Source: Azospirillum rugosum (GTDB taxonomy: Bacteria > Pseudomonadota > Alphaproteobacteria > Azospirillales > Azospirillaceae). From it: a DNA stretch of 64,000 nucleotides. The position numbers were made by a program, and so were the translations under genes. Under the pieces are notes generated by a model, which was not told where the DNA came from, did no database searches, and worked only from the letters and a program-made list of their open reading frames with translations. Position 1 is the first letter of the stretch. Each line of letters starts with the position of its first letter. Below are positions 8,333 to 16,533 of this stretch, piece after piece. The DNA is taken from positions 1 through 64,000 of the forward strand of contig NZ_JAGINP010000018.1 of the NCBI RefSeq assembly GCF_017876155.1, in the 5' to 3' direction.

Positions 8333-9562
8333 ATGAACCGCCGCCACACCCTTCTGCTTCTGGGCGCCGCCGCCCTTTTCGCCGTCGCCCAGCCCGCCGC
8401 TTCCTACGCCCAGACATCAGGCCCGGCATCCGGTGAGCCGATTCGCGTCGGCGAGGTGAACAGCTACACCGGCCTGCCGGCCTTCACCATTCCCTACCGC
8501 CAGGGCTGGCAGCTCGCGGTGGAGGAGGTGAACGCCGCCGGCGGCCTGCTCGGCGGCCGCAAGCTGGAGGTCGTCTCCCGCGATGACGCCGGCAAGCCCG
8601 ACGACGCCGTCCGCGTCGCGCAGGAGCTGATCAGCAACGAGAAGGTCGCGCTGCTGGCCGGCACCTACTTCTCGCACGTCGGGCTGGCAGTCGCGGATTT
8701 CGCGGCGCGCAACAAGGTCCCCTTCGTGGCGGCGGAGCCGCTGACCGACGCCATCACCTGGACCAAGGGCAACCGCTACACCTTCCGCCTGCGCCCCAGC
8801 ACCTACATGCAGGCCGCCATGCTGGTGGAGGAGGCGGCCAAGCTGCCGGCCAAGCGCTGGGCCACCGTGGCGCCCAACTACGAATACGGCCAGTCGGCGG
8901 TCTCCTGGTTCAAGCAGCTCCTCCGGGAAAAGCGCCCGGATGTGGAGTTCGTGGCGGAGCAATGGCCGGTCCAGGGCAAGCTGGAGGCCGGGCCGACGGT
9001 GCAGGCGCTGGCCGCCGCCAAGCCGGACGCGATCTTCAACGTCACCTTCGGCGCCGACCTCGCCAAGTTCGTGCGCGAGGGCGAGGGCCGCGGCCTGTTC
9101 CGCAACCGCCCCGTGGTCAGCCTGCTGACCGGCGAGCCGGAGTATCTGGAGCCGATGAAGGACGAGGCGCCGGAGGGATGGATCGTCACCGGCTACCCCT
9201 GGGAGCAGATCGACACGCCGGAGCACAAGGCCTTCCGGGACGCCTACCAGGCCCGCTTCAAGGAGCCGCCGCGCCAGGGCTCGGTCGTCGGCTACGCCAC
9301 CTTCAAGGCGATCGCCGCCGCCGTCGCCAAGGCGGGCTCCACGGATCCGGAGAAGGTCGTGGACGCGCTGTCCGGCCTCCAGGTGACCAGCCCCTTCGGC
9401 CCGGTGACCTTCCGCGCGCTCGACCACCAGGCGACCATGGGCGCCTATGTCGGCAAGACGACCGTCAAGGACGGCCACGGCACCATGAAGGACTGGCGCT
9501 ACGCCGACGGCGCCAACTATCTCCCCTCCGACGAGGCCGTGGCCAAGCTGCGGGCTGAGTGA
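8333..9562 (+). CDS. ABC transporter periplasmic substrate-binding protein, LivK-type (Peripla_BP_6)
   Basis: 409 residues. A Sec signal peptide (residues 1-26, MNRRHTLLLLGAAALFAVAQ then AxYAQ) is followed by the type I periplasmic-binding fold: IRVGEVNSYTG, the GGLLGGRKLEVVSRDDAGKPDDAV motif typical of LivK relatives, and a C-terminal lobe with YATFKAIAAAVAKAGS. It captures ligand in the periplasm for the fused permease and the two ATPases encoded next. The family takes branched-chain amino acids, amides, aromatic acids and other compounds, so the ligand is open. AGGA lies just upstream of the ATG at 8333. A GC-rich palindrome separates it from the permease gene. Confidence 0.9.
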   Translation: MNRRHTLLLLGAAALFAVAQPAASYAQTSGPASGEPIRVGEVNSYTGLPAFTIPYRQGWQLAVEEVNAAGGLLGGRKLEVVSRDDAGKPDDAVRVAQELISNEKVALLAGTYFSHVGLAVADFAARNKVPFVAAEPLTDAITWTKGNRYTFRLRPSTYMQAAMLVEEAAKLPAKRWATVAPNYEYGQSAVSWFKQLLREKRPDVEFVAEQWPVQGKLEAGPTVQALAAAKPDAIFNVTFGADLAKFVREGEGRGLFRNRPVVSLLTGEPEYLEPMKDEAPEGWIVTGYPWEQIDTPEHKAFRDAYQARFKEPPRQGSVVGYATFKAIAAAVAKAGSTDPEKVVDALSGLQVTSPFGPVTFRALDHQATMGAYVGKTTVKDGHGTMKDWRYADGANYLPSDEAVAKLRAE

Positions 9563-9577
9563 GTGGAGAAGTCCTGG

Positions 9578-9673
9578 CGTTGGGCCCCCACCCTAACCCT
9601 CCCCCACTGACGCGGGGGAGGGAATATCTCCTCCCCCCGCGAAGTGGGGGGAGGTTGGGAGGGGGGCCCAACG
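9578..9673. repeat. GC-rich palindromic element, family G (copy 1)
   Basis: The outer arms CGTTGGGCCCCC and GGGGGGCCCAACG enclose CCTCCCCC/GGGGGAGG inner arms. It lies between the binding protein and permease genes of one operon, so it is transcribed and could form a strong hairpin affecting the ratio of the two products. Related copies are at 26424, 28997, 33003, 33985, 43304, 48164 and 53493. Confidence 0.8.
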
Positions 9674-9706
9674 CGAGCACGCCCCCAACCATGGCGCGGC
9701 CCTGAC

Positions 9707-11548
9707 ATGTCCTTCTACTTCGTCCAGTTCCTGAGCGGCCTTGCGGCGGCGGCGACGCTGTTCCTGGTGTCGTCGGGGCTGACCATCGTGTTCGGCGTGA
9801 CGCGGATCGTGAATTTCGCGCACGGCTCCTTCTACATGCTCGGCGCCTACATGGGCTGGAGCCTGATCGAGCGCTGGGGCACCACGCCGCTGGGCTTCTG
9901 GGGCGGCGTCGCGCTCGCCTCCCTCGCGGTCGGGCTGCTCGGCGCGCTGATGGAGGTTGGGCTGCTGCGCCGGCTCTACCGCTCGCCGGAGCTGTTCCAG
10001 CTGCTCGCCACCTTCGGCGTCGTGCTGGTGGTGCAGGACGTGGCATCCGCCGCCTGGGGGGCGGAGGACCTGCTCGGCCGCCGCGCGCCGGGGCTGAAGG
10101 GCTCCGTCGACATCCTGGACCAGCCCTTCCCGCTCTACGACCTCGTGCTGATCGGCCTCGGCCCGGTCGTGCTGGGCCTGCTGTGGCTGCTGTTCAACCG
10201 CACGCGCTGGGGCACGCTGGTGCGCGCCGCGACGCAGGACCGGGAGATGGCCGCCGCACTCGGCGTCGATCCCGCCCGGCTGTTCACCGGCGTGCTGTTC
10301 CTGGGCTCGGCGCTGGCCGGGCTTGGCGGCGCGCTCCAGGTCCCGCGGGAAGCGGTGACCCTGCACATGGACATGGCCATCGTGGTGGAGGCCTTCGTCG
10401 TCGTCGTGGTCGGCGGCATGGGCAGCCTGACCGGGGCCTTCGTGGCCTCCCTGCTGATCGGGCAACTGCAGGCCTTCGGCATCCTGGTCTTCCCGCAGAT
10501 CACCCTGGTGCTGGTCTTCCTGTTCATGGCGGTGGTGCTGGTGATCCGTCCCTACGGCCTGCTCGGCCGGGCGGAGGACGCGCCGCCGACCGCGGCCAGC
10601 CCGGGGCCGCCGCTGGTCCTCGCCGCCGGGCTCGGCCGCTGGGCGCCCGCCCTGCTGTTGGCCGTGCTGGCGCTGGTGCCGCTGGTCGCCGGCGACTACG
10701 CGCTGATCGTGCTGACGGAGGTGGTGATCCTGGCGCTGGTGGCGGCCAGCCTGCACCTGCTGATCGGGCTCGGCGGGCTGGTGTCCTTCGGGCACGCCGC
10801 CTATTTCGGGCTGGGCGCCTACGGGGCCGCGCTGATGGTCAAGCATCTGGCCGCGCCGATGCCGCTGGCCCTGGCCGCCGCCCCCCTGCTGGCCGGCGTG
10901 GGCGCTTTGATCGCCGGCTGGTTCTGCGTGCGGCGGTCGGGCCTCTATTTCGCCATGCTGACCCTGGCCTTCGCGCAGATCGCCTGGTCGGTGGTCTTCC
11001 AGTGGTACGGGGTGACGGGCGGTGACAACGGCATCCTCGGCGTCTGGCCGCCGGGCTGGGCGTCGGGCAAGGCGGCCTATTACTGGCTGACCCTGGCGCT
11101 GGCCGGCGGCGCGCTGCTCCTGCTGCGCCGCGCCGCCTTCGCCCCCTTCGGCTACACGCTGCGCGCCGGCCGCGACTCGGCGCTGCGGGCGGAGGCGGTG
11201 GGCATCGACGTGCGCCGGCACCAGTGGCTGGCCTTCGCGCTGGCCGGCTCCGCCGCCGGGCTGGCCGGCGGGCTCTATGCCTTTGCCAAGGGCAGCGTCT
11301 TCCCCACCCTGATGGCCGTCCCGGTGTCGGTGGACGCGCTGGTGATGGTGCTGATGGGCGGCATCCAGACGCTGAGCGGCCCGGTGGTCGGTGCCGCCGT
11401 CTTCCACCTGCTGGAGACACAGGCGATGAGCCTGACCGACTGGTGGCGCCTCGGCCTCGGCCTGATCATCGTGGTGCTGGTGCTGGCCTTCCCCAAGGGC
11501 ATCGCCGGCTTCGCCCGCGACCTCTGGCTGCGGAGGGCGGAACGGTGA
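9707..11548 (+). CDS. Fused LivH-LivM branched-chain-type ABC transporter permease
   Basis: 613 residues, where separate LivH and LivM proteins are usually about 300 and 350. Residues 1-285 are LivH-like (SSGLTIVFGVTRIVNFAHGSFYMLGAY, then GMGSLTGAFVASLLIG). A short Pro/Ala-rich linker (about 288-305) leads to a LivM-like half (LLIGLGGLVSFGHAAYFGLGAYGAALM, GGIQTLSGPVVGAA). Each half has the conserved EAA-like cytoplasmic loop that docks on an ATPase. One polypeptide would thus provide the whole membrane channel. The start at 9707 follows a palindromic repeat and has no clear Shine-Dalgarno site. Its stop overlaps the start of the first ATPase gene by 4 nt. Confidence 0.92.
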   Translation: MSFYFVQFLSGLAAAATLFLVSSGLTIVFGVTRIVNFAHGSFYMLGAYMGWSLIERWGTTPLGFWGGVALASLAVGLLGALMEVGLLRRLYRSPELFQLLATFGVVLVVQDVASAAWGAEDLLGRRAPGLKGSVDILDQPFPLYDLVLIGLGPVVLGLLWLLFNRTRWGTLVRAATQDREMAAALGVDPARLFTGVLFLGSALAGLGGALQVPREAVTLHMDMAIVVEAFVVVVVGGMGSLTGAFVASLLIGQLQAFGILVFPQITLVLVFLFMAVVLVIRPYGLLGRAEDAPPTAASPGPPLVLAAGLGRWAPALLLAVLALVPLVAGDYALIVLTEVVILALVAASLHLLIGLGGLVSFGHAAYFGLGAYGAALMVKHLAAPMPLALAAAPLLAGVGALIAGWFCVRRSGLYFAMLTLAFAQIAWSVVFQWYGVTGGDNGILGVWPPGWASGKAAYYWLTLALAGGALLLLRRAAFAPFGYTLRAGRDSALRAEAVGIDVRRHQWLAFALAGSAAGLAGGLYAFAKGSVFPTLMAVPVSVDALVMVLMGGIQTLSGPVVGAAVFHLLETQAMSLTDWWRLGLGLIIVVLVLAFPKGIAGFARDLWLRRAER

Positions 11549-12303
11549 GCCGCCCCCAAAATTCCAAGCTGGTGGTCGAGAACCTGCAACGCGCCTTCGG
11601 CGGGGTGAAGGCGGTGCGCGGCGTGTCCTTCTCGCTCGCCGCGGGGGAGGTGCTGGCGCTGATCGGCCCGAACGGGGCCGGGAAGAGCACCTGCTTCAAC
11701 CTGCTGAACGGGCAGCTCCGCCCCGACGCCGGCACGGTGCGGCTGGACGGGGTGGATCTGGTCGGGCTGCCGCCGCGCAAGATCTGGCGGCTGGGCGTCG
11801 GGCGCACATTCCAGATCACCGCCACCTTCGCCTCCATGACGGTGGCGGAGAACGTGCAGATGGTCTTCCTGTCGCGCGCCCGCCGCCTGCTCGGCCTGTG
11901 GACGCCCGCCGCCGGGGCCTTCCGCGACGAGGCCCAATCCCTGCTGGAACGAGTCGGCATGGGCGCGCAGGCCGACCGTCCCTGCGGCGTGCTGGCCTAC
12001 GGCGACCTGAAGCGGGTGGAGCTGGCCATGGCGCTGGCCGGCGATCCGAAGATCCTGCTGATGGACGAGCCCACCGCCGGCATGGCGCCGGGGGAGCGGC
12101 AGGACCTGATGGCCCTGACCTCCTCCCTGGTGCGGGAGCGCGGGCTCGCCGTGCTGTTCACGGAGCACGACATGGACGTCGTCTTCGGCCACGCCACGCG
12201 CATCATCGTGCTCGACCGCGGCCAGCTGATCGCGGAAGGGCCGCCGGATGCCGTGCGCGCCGACCCGCGCGTGCAGGCCGTCTATCTGGGGAGTCCCGCA
12301 TGA
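11545..12303 (+). CDS. ABC transporter ATP-binding protein, LivG-type
   Basis: 252 residues starting at a GTG that overlaps the permease stop (GTGA), so translation is coupled. Walker A is GPNGAGKST at 41-49, Q-loop region VGRTFQI, signature region GVLAYGDLKRVELA (the LivG variant, not LSGGQ), and Walker B ILLMDEPTAGM with the H-loop in FTEHDMD. It powers uptake with the LivF-type ATPase through the fused permease. Confidence 0.93.
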   Translation: MSRPQNSKLVVENLQRAFGGVKAVRGVSFSLAAGEVLALIGPNGAGKSTCFNLLNGQLRPDAGTVRLDGVDLVGLPPRKIWRLGVGRTFQITATFASMTVAENVQMVFLSRARRLLGLWTPAAGAFRDEAQSLLERVGMGAQADRPCGVLAYGDLKRVELAMALAGDPKILLMDEPTAGMAPGERQDLMALTSSLVRERGLAVLFTEHDMDVVFGHATRIIVLDRGQLIAEGPPDAVRADPRVQAVYLGSPA

Positions 12304-13016
12304 CCGCCGCCCCCCTGCTGACGGTTGGGAATCTCCAGGCCTGGTACGGCCGCGCGCACATCCTGATGGGGGTGGACCTCCAGGTCGGCCGCGGCGAGGT
12401 GGTGGCCCTGATGGGCCGCAACGGCGCCGGCAAGACCACGACCATGAAGGCGGTCATGGGGCTGCTGGACGCCCGCACGGGTTCGGTCGGTTTCGACGGG
12501 CGCGACGTCTCCGCCCTGCCCCCGCACCGGATTGCCCGGCTCGGCCTCGGCTACGTGCCGGAGGACCGGCGGGTCTTCACCGACCTGACCGTGGAGGAAA
12601 ACCTGGAGGTCGGCCGCCAGCCGCCCCGCGCCGGCGCCCCCGCCTGGACGCCGGAGCGGCTCTACGCCCTGTTCCCCAACCTCGCGGAGATGTGCGGCCG
12701 CCGCGGCGGCCGGATGAGCGGCGGCGAGCAGCAGATGCTGACTCTGGCGCGCACGCTGATGGGCAACCCGTCGCTGCTGCTCCTCGACGAGCCGTCGGAG
12801 GGGCTGGCCCCGCGCATCGTGCAGCAGATGGCCGACGCCGTCCGCGCCCTGAAGGCGGAGGGTCTGTCGATCCTGCTGTCGGAACAGAACCTTGCCTTCG
12901 CCGGCGCCGTCGCCGACCGCGCCTGCGTCATCGAGAAGGGCCGAATCCGCTTCGACGGCCCCATGCGGACCCTGCTGGACGACGAGGAGGCCCGCCGCGC
13001 CTATCTGGCTGTTTAA
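12300..13016 (+). CDS. ABC transporter ATP-binding protein, LivF-type
   Basis: 238 residues. The ATG at 12300 overlaps the LivG stop (ATGA). Walker A GRNGAGKTT, the LivF hallmark GYVPEDRRVFTDLTVEENL, signature MSGGEQQML and Walker B LLLLDEPSEGLAP are all present. It is the last gene of the operon: binding protein, fused permease, LivG, LivF. A GTAGGTTGGGTGGA-type palindrome follows at 13028 and may form the 3' end of the transcript. Confidence 0.93.
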   Translation: MTAAPLLTVGNLQAWYGRAHILMGVDLQVGRGEVVALMGRNGAGKTTTMKAVMGLLDARTGSVGFDGRDVSALPPHRIARLGLGYVPEDRRVFTDLTVEENLEVGRQPPRAGAPAWTPERLYALFPNLAEMCGRRGGRMSGGEQQMLTLARTLMGNPSLLLLDEPSEGLAPRIVQQMADAVRALKAEGLSILLSEQNLAFAGAVADRACVIEKGRIRFDGPMRTLLDDEEARRAYLAV

Positions 13017-13027
13017 TCTGGCGGTCT

Positions 13028-13113
13028 CGTAGGTTGGGTGGAGCGCCAGCGCAACCCAACACACTGTGCACAGCGACGATGTTGGGTTGCGCTGGCGCTC
13101 CACCCAACCTACG
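13028..13113. repeat. GTAGGTTGGGTGGA palindrome, family A (complete copy)
   Basis: The two arms at 13028-13060 and 13081-13113 are perfect 33 bp inverted repeats separated by 20 bp. Each arm is itself an imperfect palindrome (GGTTGGGT ... ACCCAAC). It lies between two convergent genes. A second complete copy is at 36182 and a half copy at 51994. Confidence 0.88.
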
Positions 13114-13120
13114 GGCGCGC

Positions 13121-13381
13121 TTATGCCAAAATGTCCAACACCCGCTTGGTGTTGTCGTCGGCGGCCTGCATGACCTTGACGTTGGCGGCGAAATCGACCT
13201 GCGCGCTGCTGAGGCTGACGACGACCGCCGGGTCGATGTTGCCGGCGGCAAGCTGCGTCCCGGCGTCCTCGGCGCGGGCCTGCGCGCCTTGCAGGCCGGC
13301 CAGGGCGGAGGCCTGCGGCTCCGGCAGATTCGGCAGTGGCATGTTTGTAAGGGAGGGCGCACCGATCGCGCTGATGCCCAT
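13121..13381 (-). CDS. Small protein with a flagellar-rod-like C-terminus
   Basis: 86 residues. The N-terminal half is rich in Ala, Gln and Pro. The C-terminal 40 residues (SSAQVDFAANVKVMQAADD then VLDILA) resemble the end of flagellar rod and hook proteins FlgC/FlgG, where a SAQR-FEANAKV-TADEM helix makes the coiled-coil core of the axial structure. The rest of such a protein is missing. GAGGAG about 9 nt upstream supports the start at 13381; an ATG at 13429 would add 16 residues. No flagellar genes lie nearby. Whether it joins the flagellum is unknown. Confidence 0.6.
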   Translation of the reverse strand: MGISAIGAPSLTNMPLPNLPEPQASALAGLQGAQARAEDAGTQLAAGNIDPAVVVSLSSAQVDFAANVKVMQAADDNTKRVLDILA

Positions 13382-13460
13382 GGCGGGGAACTCCTCTGGC
13401 TCAATCGCCGAGACTAAGCCGGAACCCATGACGCGTCGATGAATTTCCCGCGCCCCGCCG

Positions 13461-14306
13461 TCAGGAATCGGCGAGCCAGTCCGTCAGCCGTTCCAGGAAG
13501 GCGGCGGCCTCCGCCGGGTCCTTCAGGCTCCAGGCCGCCGCGGTGGCGCCCGGCGGGTCCATGACGCGGATGCCGATGCCGTGCCCGCGCTCGGCCAGCG
13601 AGCGGAAGGCGTCCTCGTCCGTCTCGTCGTCGCCCAGATAGAGCGGCGCGGTCCCCTCCCCCGCCAAGCCCAGCGTGTCGAGCAGGGCCAGCACCGCCCG
13701 CCCCTTGTCCCAGGGGATGTTGGGCCGCAGCTCGTGGATTTCCTTGCCGCCGGTCACGCGCAGCTGCGGATGGGCGGCGGCGACCGTGCGCACCGACTCC
13801 GCGACGGCGGACTTGTCCGGCTGGGCGACCCGGCGGGTGTGGACCGCGATGGCGAAGCGCTTGCGCTCGACCAGCACACCTTCGACGTCCGACAGCCCGT
13901 CCTTCAGCGCGGCCTCGGCGCTGTCCAGGTCGGCCAGATACTCCACGCCGATCTGGGTGCGCAGGCCGGGGCCGCGGATGTCGAAGCCGTGGCTGCCGGC
14001 GTAGACCAGCTCCTCCAGCCCCACATGGCGGGCGACGTCGTCCAGGTCGCGCCCGCTGACCACGGCGACCGGGCAGAGGCTGGCGAGCCGGCGGATGGTG
14101 GCCCGCACCTCCTCGCCCAGCAGGGCGAGGTCGGGACGCTCCACGATCGGGGTCAGGGTGCCGTCGTAATCCAGGAACACCGCCGGCTGCCGGCCGTCGA
14201 GCGCCGCGGCGAACGAGTCGAACCCGTTCAGCGCCGAAGGCTTCGCGGTCCCGCCGGGGGAATCGTCGGACGTCGGTTGGGTCAAGGCTGCCTTCTCCCT
14301 TTTCAT
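13461..14306 (-). CDS. otsB: Trehalose-6-phosphate phosphatase (OtsB, HAD superfamily)
   Basis: 281 residues. OtsB removes phosphate from trehalose 6-phosphate to give trehalose, an osmoprotectant. HAD motifs are complete: the nucleophile motif DYDGTLTP with D46 and D48, motif II VVSGRD, the cap with GSHGFDIRGPG, motif III lysine in PWDKGRA, and motif IV YLGDDETDED. The first 25 residues are a variable tail. I started at the ATG at 14306; longer frames up to 14468 exist but lack homology. The usual partner otsA is not in the window. Confidence 0.92.
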   Translation of the reverse strand: MKREKAALTQPTSDDSPGGTAKPSALNGFDSFAAALDGRQPAVFLDYDGTLTPIVERPDLALLGEEVRATIRRLASLCPVAVVSGRDLDDVARHVGLEELVYAGSHGFDIRGPGLRTQIGVEYLADLDSAEAALKDGLSDVEGVLVERKRFAIAVHTRRVAQPDKSAVAESVRTVAAAHPQLRVTGGKEIHELRPNIPWDKGRAVLALLDTLGLAGEGTAPLYLGDDETDEDAFRSLAERGHGIGIRVMDPPGATAAAWSLKDPAEAAAFLERLTDWLADS

Positions 14307-14486
14307 CACCCACGTGGTGACAAACAACGGCGGGGAAAAGGCCTTGGGTCCGTGCGACGTCCGCAGGGAGGGGTCGGTTCGGCGCAGCGGAGCCATGTGG
14401 CAACCGCGCAACACCCTCTCCGGAAAAAGCTTCGGCCCCGCGAGGGGGCCGGCGCTTGGGGTTTGCACCCACGTAAGAACTTGTTA

Positions 14487-14574
14487 ATTTTGCAGCGCAG
14501 CAAGCGATTGCTGCTTCGCCCTTCTTGGGCGTTTCCTCCCTAAACTCAGGCCGCTGCGTGCAGCGGCCTTTTTT
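14487..14574 (+). ncRNA. Candidate sRNA of the ar8 (suhB/MmgR-like) family
   Basis: Three hairpins follow one another. GCAGCAA (14497-14503) pairs with TTGCTGC (14508-14514). CGCCC (14517-14521) pairs with GGGCG (14527-14531). GGCCGCTG (14549-14556) pairs with CAGCGGCC (14561-14568), followed by six T, a classic terminator. Between hairpins two and three lies single-stranded TTTCCTCCCT, which could pair with ribosome-binding sites. I recall the same order and the TTGGGCGTTTCCTCCC stretch from the alphaproteobacterial ar8 family, whose Sinorhizobium member MmgR limits polyhydroxybutyrate storage. No protein gene on this strand would need this terminator. The 5' end is approximate. Confidence 0.7.
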
Positions 14575-14639
14575 CTGCCAGAAACCCATCCCCTCTGGCA
14601 ATCCCTATCAAACGGCATACTCCAACAATTCCAACGGAG

Positions 14640-14662
14640 TAACCACATGAACTTTGTGGTTA
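14640..14662. promoter_or_regulatory. Perfect inverted repeat before nagA
   Basis: TAACCACA (14640-14647) and TGTGGTTA (14655-14662) are perfect 8 bp arms around a 7 nt spacer. It could be an operator for a sugar-responsive regulator or an mRNA hairpin. It overlaps the upstream ATG candidate for nagA at 14647, so it bears on the choice of start. Confidence 0.45.
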
Positions 14663-14742
14663 CAGGCGCGCATCCGACGCTTGCGCCGGTGCCGACAAGG
14701 CGCTTTCCTGTCGCCGCAACGCGCGCCAGCGGGGACAAGTCC

Positions 14743-15885
14743 TTGAAAGCATTGATCAACGCCACGATCCACACCGGCGATGCCGTGCACGACGGGGCCG
14801 CCCTGCTGATCGACGGGCCGCTCATCGCCGGGGTCGTGGCGCGCGACGCGTTGCCCGCCGGGGCGGAGGTGCAGGATCTGGGGGGTGGCCTTCTGGCGCC
14901 CGGCTTCATCGACCTCCAGGTCAACGGCGGCGGCGGGGCGCTGTTCAACGACACGCCCGACGTCGCGACGCTGCGGCGAATCGCGGAGGCCCATCGCCGA
15001 TTCGGCACCACGGGCCTGCTTCCGACCTTCATCACCGACGACGCGGCCAAGCGCGCCGAGGCCGTCGCGGCGGTCCGCACCGCCATGGATGAGGGGGTGC
15101 CGGGTGTGCTGGGCATCCATCTGGAAGGCCCGCACATCGCGGTGGAGCGCCGCGGCGTGCACGACGCCCGCTTCATCCGCGCGCCGGACGACGCCGACCG
15201 CGCCCTGCTCGACTCACTGGCCGACCTCCCCGCCCTGGTCACCCTGGCGCCGGAGGTGGTGCCGCACGCCACCATCCGCGCGCTGGCCGCGGCCGGGGTC
15301 CGCGTCGCCGCCGGGCACAGCGCGGCGAGCTGGGCGCAGGCCAGGGACGGCTTTGCCGCCGGCATCACCGGCGTCACTCACCTGTTCAACGCCATGAGCC
15401 AACTCGGCTCCCGCGAGCCCGGCCTGGTCGGCGCGGCGCTGGCGGACGACGCGGTCTGGTGCGGAATCATCGTCGACGGGCACCATGTCCACGACGCCTC
15501 GGTCCGGCTGGCCTGGAAGGCGAAGGCGCCCGGCCGCCTGTTCCTGGTCACCGACGCCATGCCGCCGGTCGGGGCGCCGCCGGGGGAAGGCTTCCGCCTC
15601 TACGGGGAGGCCATCCAGGTGGCGGACGGGCGCTGCGTCACCGCGGACGGCACGCTGGCCGGCTCGGCCCTGGACATGGCGACGGCGGTGCGCAACGCGG
15701 TGCGGCGCGTGGGCATCCCGCTGGACGAGGCCCTGCGCATGGCCGCCGCCTACCCCGCCGACGTCATGGGCATGGCTGCGACACGGGGCCGCATCCGGCC
15801 GGGGCTCGCCGCCGATCTCGTGCATCTGGACGCGGATCTGACGGTGCGGGCGACCTGGATCGGCGGCGCCATGGCGGTGCCCTGA
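14743..15885 (+). CDS. nagA: N-acetylglucosamine-6-phosphate deacetylase
   Basis: 380 residues from a TTG start. NagA hydrolyses GlcNAc-6-phosphate to glucosamine-6-phosphate and acetate in amino-sugar and cell-wall recycling. The amidohydrolase barrel shows GFIDLQVNGGGG, the metal ligand in HLEGPHI, GHSAA, THLFNAMS, DGHHVH and the catalytic VTDAM. I chose the TTG at 14743 because similarity to the family begins there (LKALINATIHTG), GGGGA lies about 9 nt upstream and the length fits. The ATG at 14647, with GGAG 7 nt upstream, would add 32 unrelated residues and sits in a hairpin. The ROK kinase gene beyond could act in the same sugar pathway. Confidence 0.9.
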   Translation: MKALINATIHTGDAVHDGAALLIDGPLIAGVVARDALPAGAEVQDLGGGLLAPGFIDLQVNGGGGALFNDTPDVATLRRIAEAHRRFGTTGLLPTFITDDAAKRAEAVAAVRTAMDEGVPGVLGIHLEGPHIAVERRGVHDARFIRAPDDADRALLDSLADLPALVTLAPEVVPHATIRALAAAGVRVAAGHSAASWAQARDGFAAGITGVTHLFNAMSQLGSREPGLVGAALADDAVWCGIIVDGHHVHDASVRLAWKAKAPGRLFLVTDAMPPVGAPPGEGFRLYGEAIQVADGRCVTADGTLAGSALDMATAVRNAVRRVGIPLDEALRMAAAYPADVMGMAATRGRIRPGLAADLVHLDADLTVRATWIGGAMAVP

Positions 15886-15965
15886 ACGGAAACCCGAACA
15901 GAAACCCTGCACGCCCGCGCGAATCTGTCGTATAGAGACGCCAAACCTGGATCGAGGAGACTCCC

Positions 15966-16028
15966 ATGGACATCGCCCTGATGGTCGCCGCCGTCGTGTT
16001 CTTCTTCTGGCAGACCATTTCCGAGTGA
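15966..16028 (+). CDS. 20-residue single-span membrane peptide
   Basis: A tiny frame with GAGGAG 6-7 nt before its ATG. The product has one short acidic residue at the start, a hydrophobic run (ALMVAAVVFFFW) and a polar end (QTISE), that is, one membrane span. It is followed by a good terminator at 16081-16112. It resembles the many short stress-related membrane peptides of bacteria, but I recognise no family. It could be the last cistron after nagA (80 bp) or have its own promoter. Confidence 0.5.
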   Translation: MDIALMVAAVVFFFWQTISE

Positions 16029-16080
16029 TCGGGCGCCGGACGCACCCTCGACCGGGCGTGCGCAGGCATCGGTGAATGAG

Positions 16081-16112
16081 AAAGGGCGGCTCCGCAGGAA
16101 GCCGCCCTTTTT
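16081..16112 (+). terminator. Rho-independent terminator, bidirectional
   Basis: GGGCGGCT (16084-16091) pairs with AGCCGCCC (16100-16107), flanked by AAA on the left and five T on the right. It follows the small membrane peptide gene on the plus strand and the 16135-16464 gene on the minus strand. Confidence 0.8.
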
Positions 16113-16134
16113 CCATTGCGGACCGCTATACCGG

Positions 16135-16464
16135 TCAGGTCGGCAGGGCGGCGGCGTCGCGCTCCGGACGGTCGAGCCGCGCATGGGCCGAGGCGACCAG
16201 CCGCAGAGTCTCCATGATGGACCCGATGGCCTCGTGCAGGTCGGCCTGTCCATCCGCGGTCGGCATCGCCGCGACCACCGATTCCAGCTCTTCCGCCGCG
16301 TCCTGCAGGCGGGCGCAGGCCTGCTCCAGGTGCCGCATGGTCGCAGCGCCGTTTGCAACACGCACAGGCGTCGCGCCTGCCATACCCTGATATGCATTTC
16401 GGTTTGCAAAATGCAGCGCTGTCGGGTTGGCGGCGGCACGAGAACCAGCTTTTCTGCGAAACAT
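16135..16464 (-). CDS. Small helical protein of unknown function
   Basis: 109 residues. The first 40 are basic and Ala-rich; the rest (MRHLEQACARLQDAAEELESVVAAM ... DLHEAIGSIMETLRLVASAHARLD) is strongly amphipathic and probably forms a helical hairpin or coiled coil. No known motif. GGGAG lies 7 nt upstream of the ATG at 16464, and a terminator follows at 16081, which supports a real gene. Confidence 0.6.
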   Translation of the reverse strand: MFRRKAGSRAAANPTALHFANRNAYQGMAGATPVRVANGAATMRHLEQACARLQDAAEELESVVAAMPTADGQADLHEAIGSIMETLRLVASAHARLDRPERDAAALPT

Positions 16465-16533
16465 GGGGCAGCTCCCTTTCGTTCGCTCCTAACGGAGCAA
16501 GAGTCGCGCCAAATCACAGCAATTTTGTTTCGA

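Noticed and set aside
9593..11407. Long open frame antisense to the fused permease gene
   Set aside because: Such His/Gln/Arg/Gly-rich antisense frames are a by-product of very high GC at third codon positions and recur opposite most genes here.
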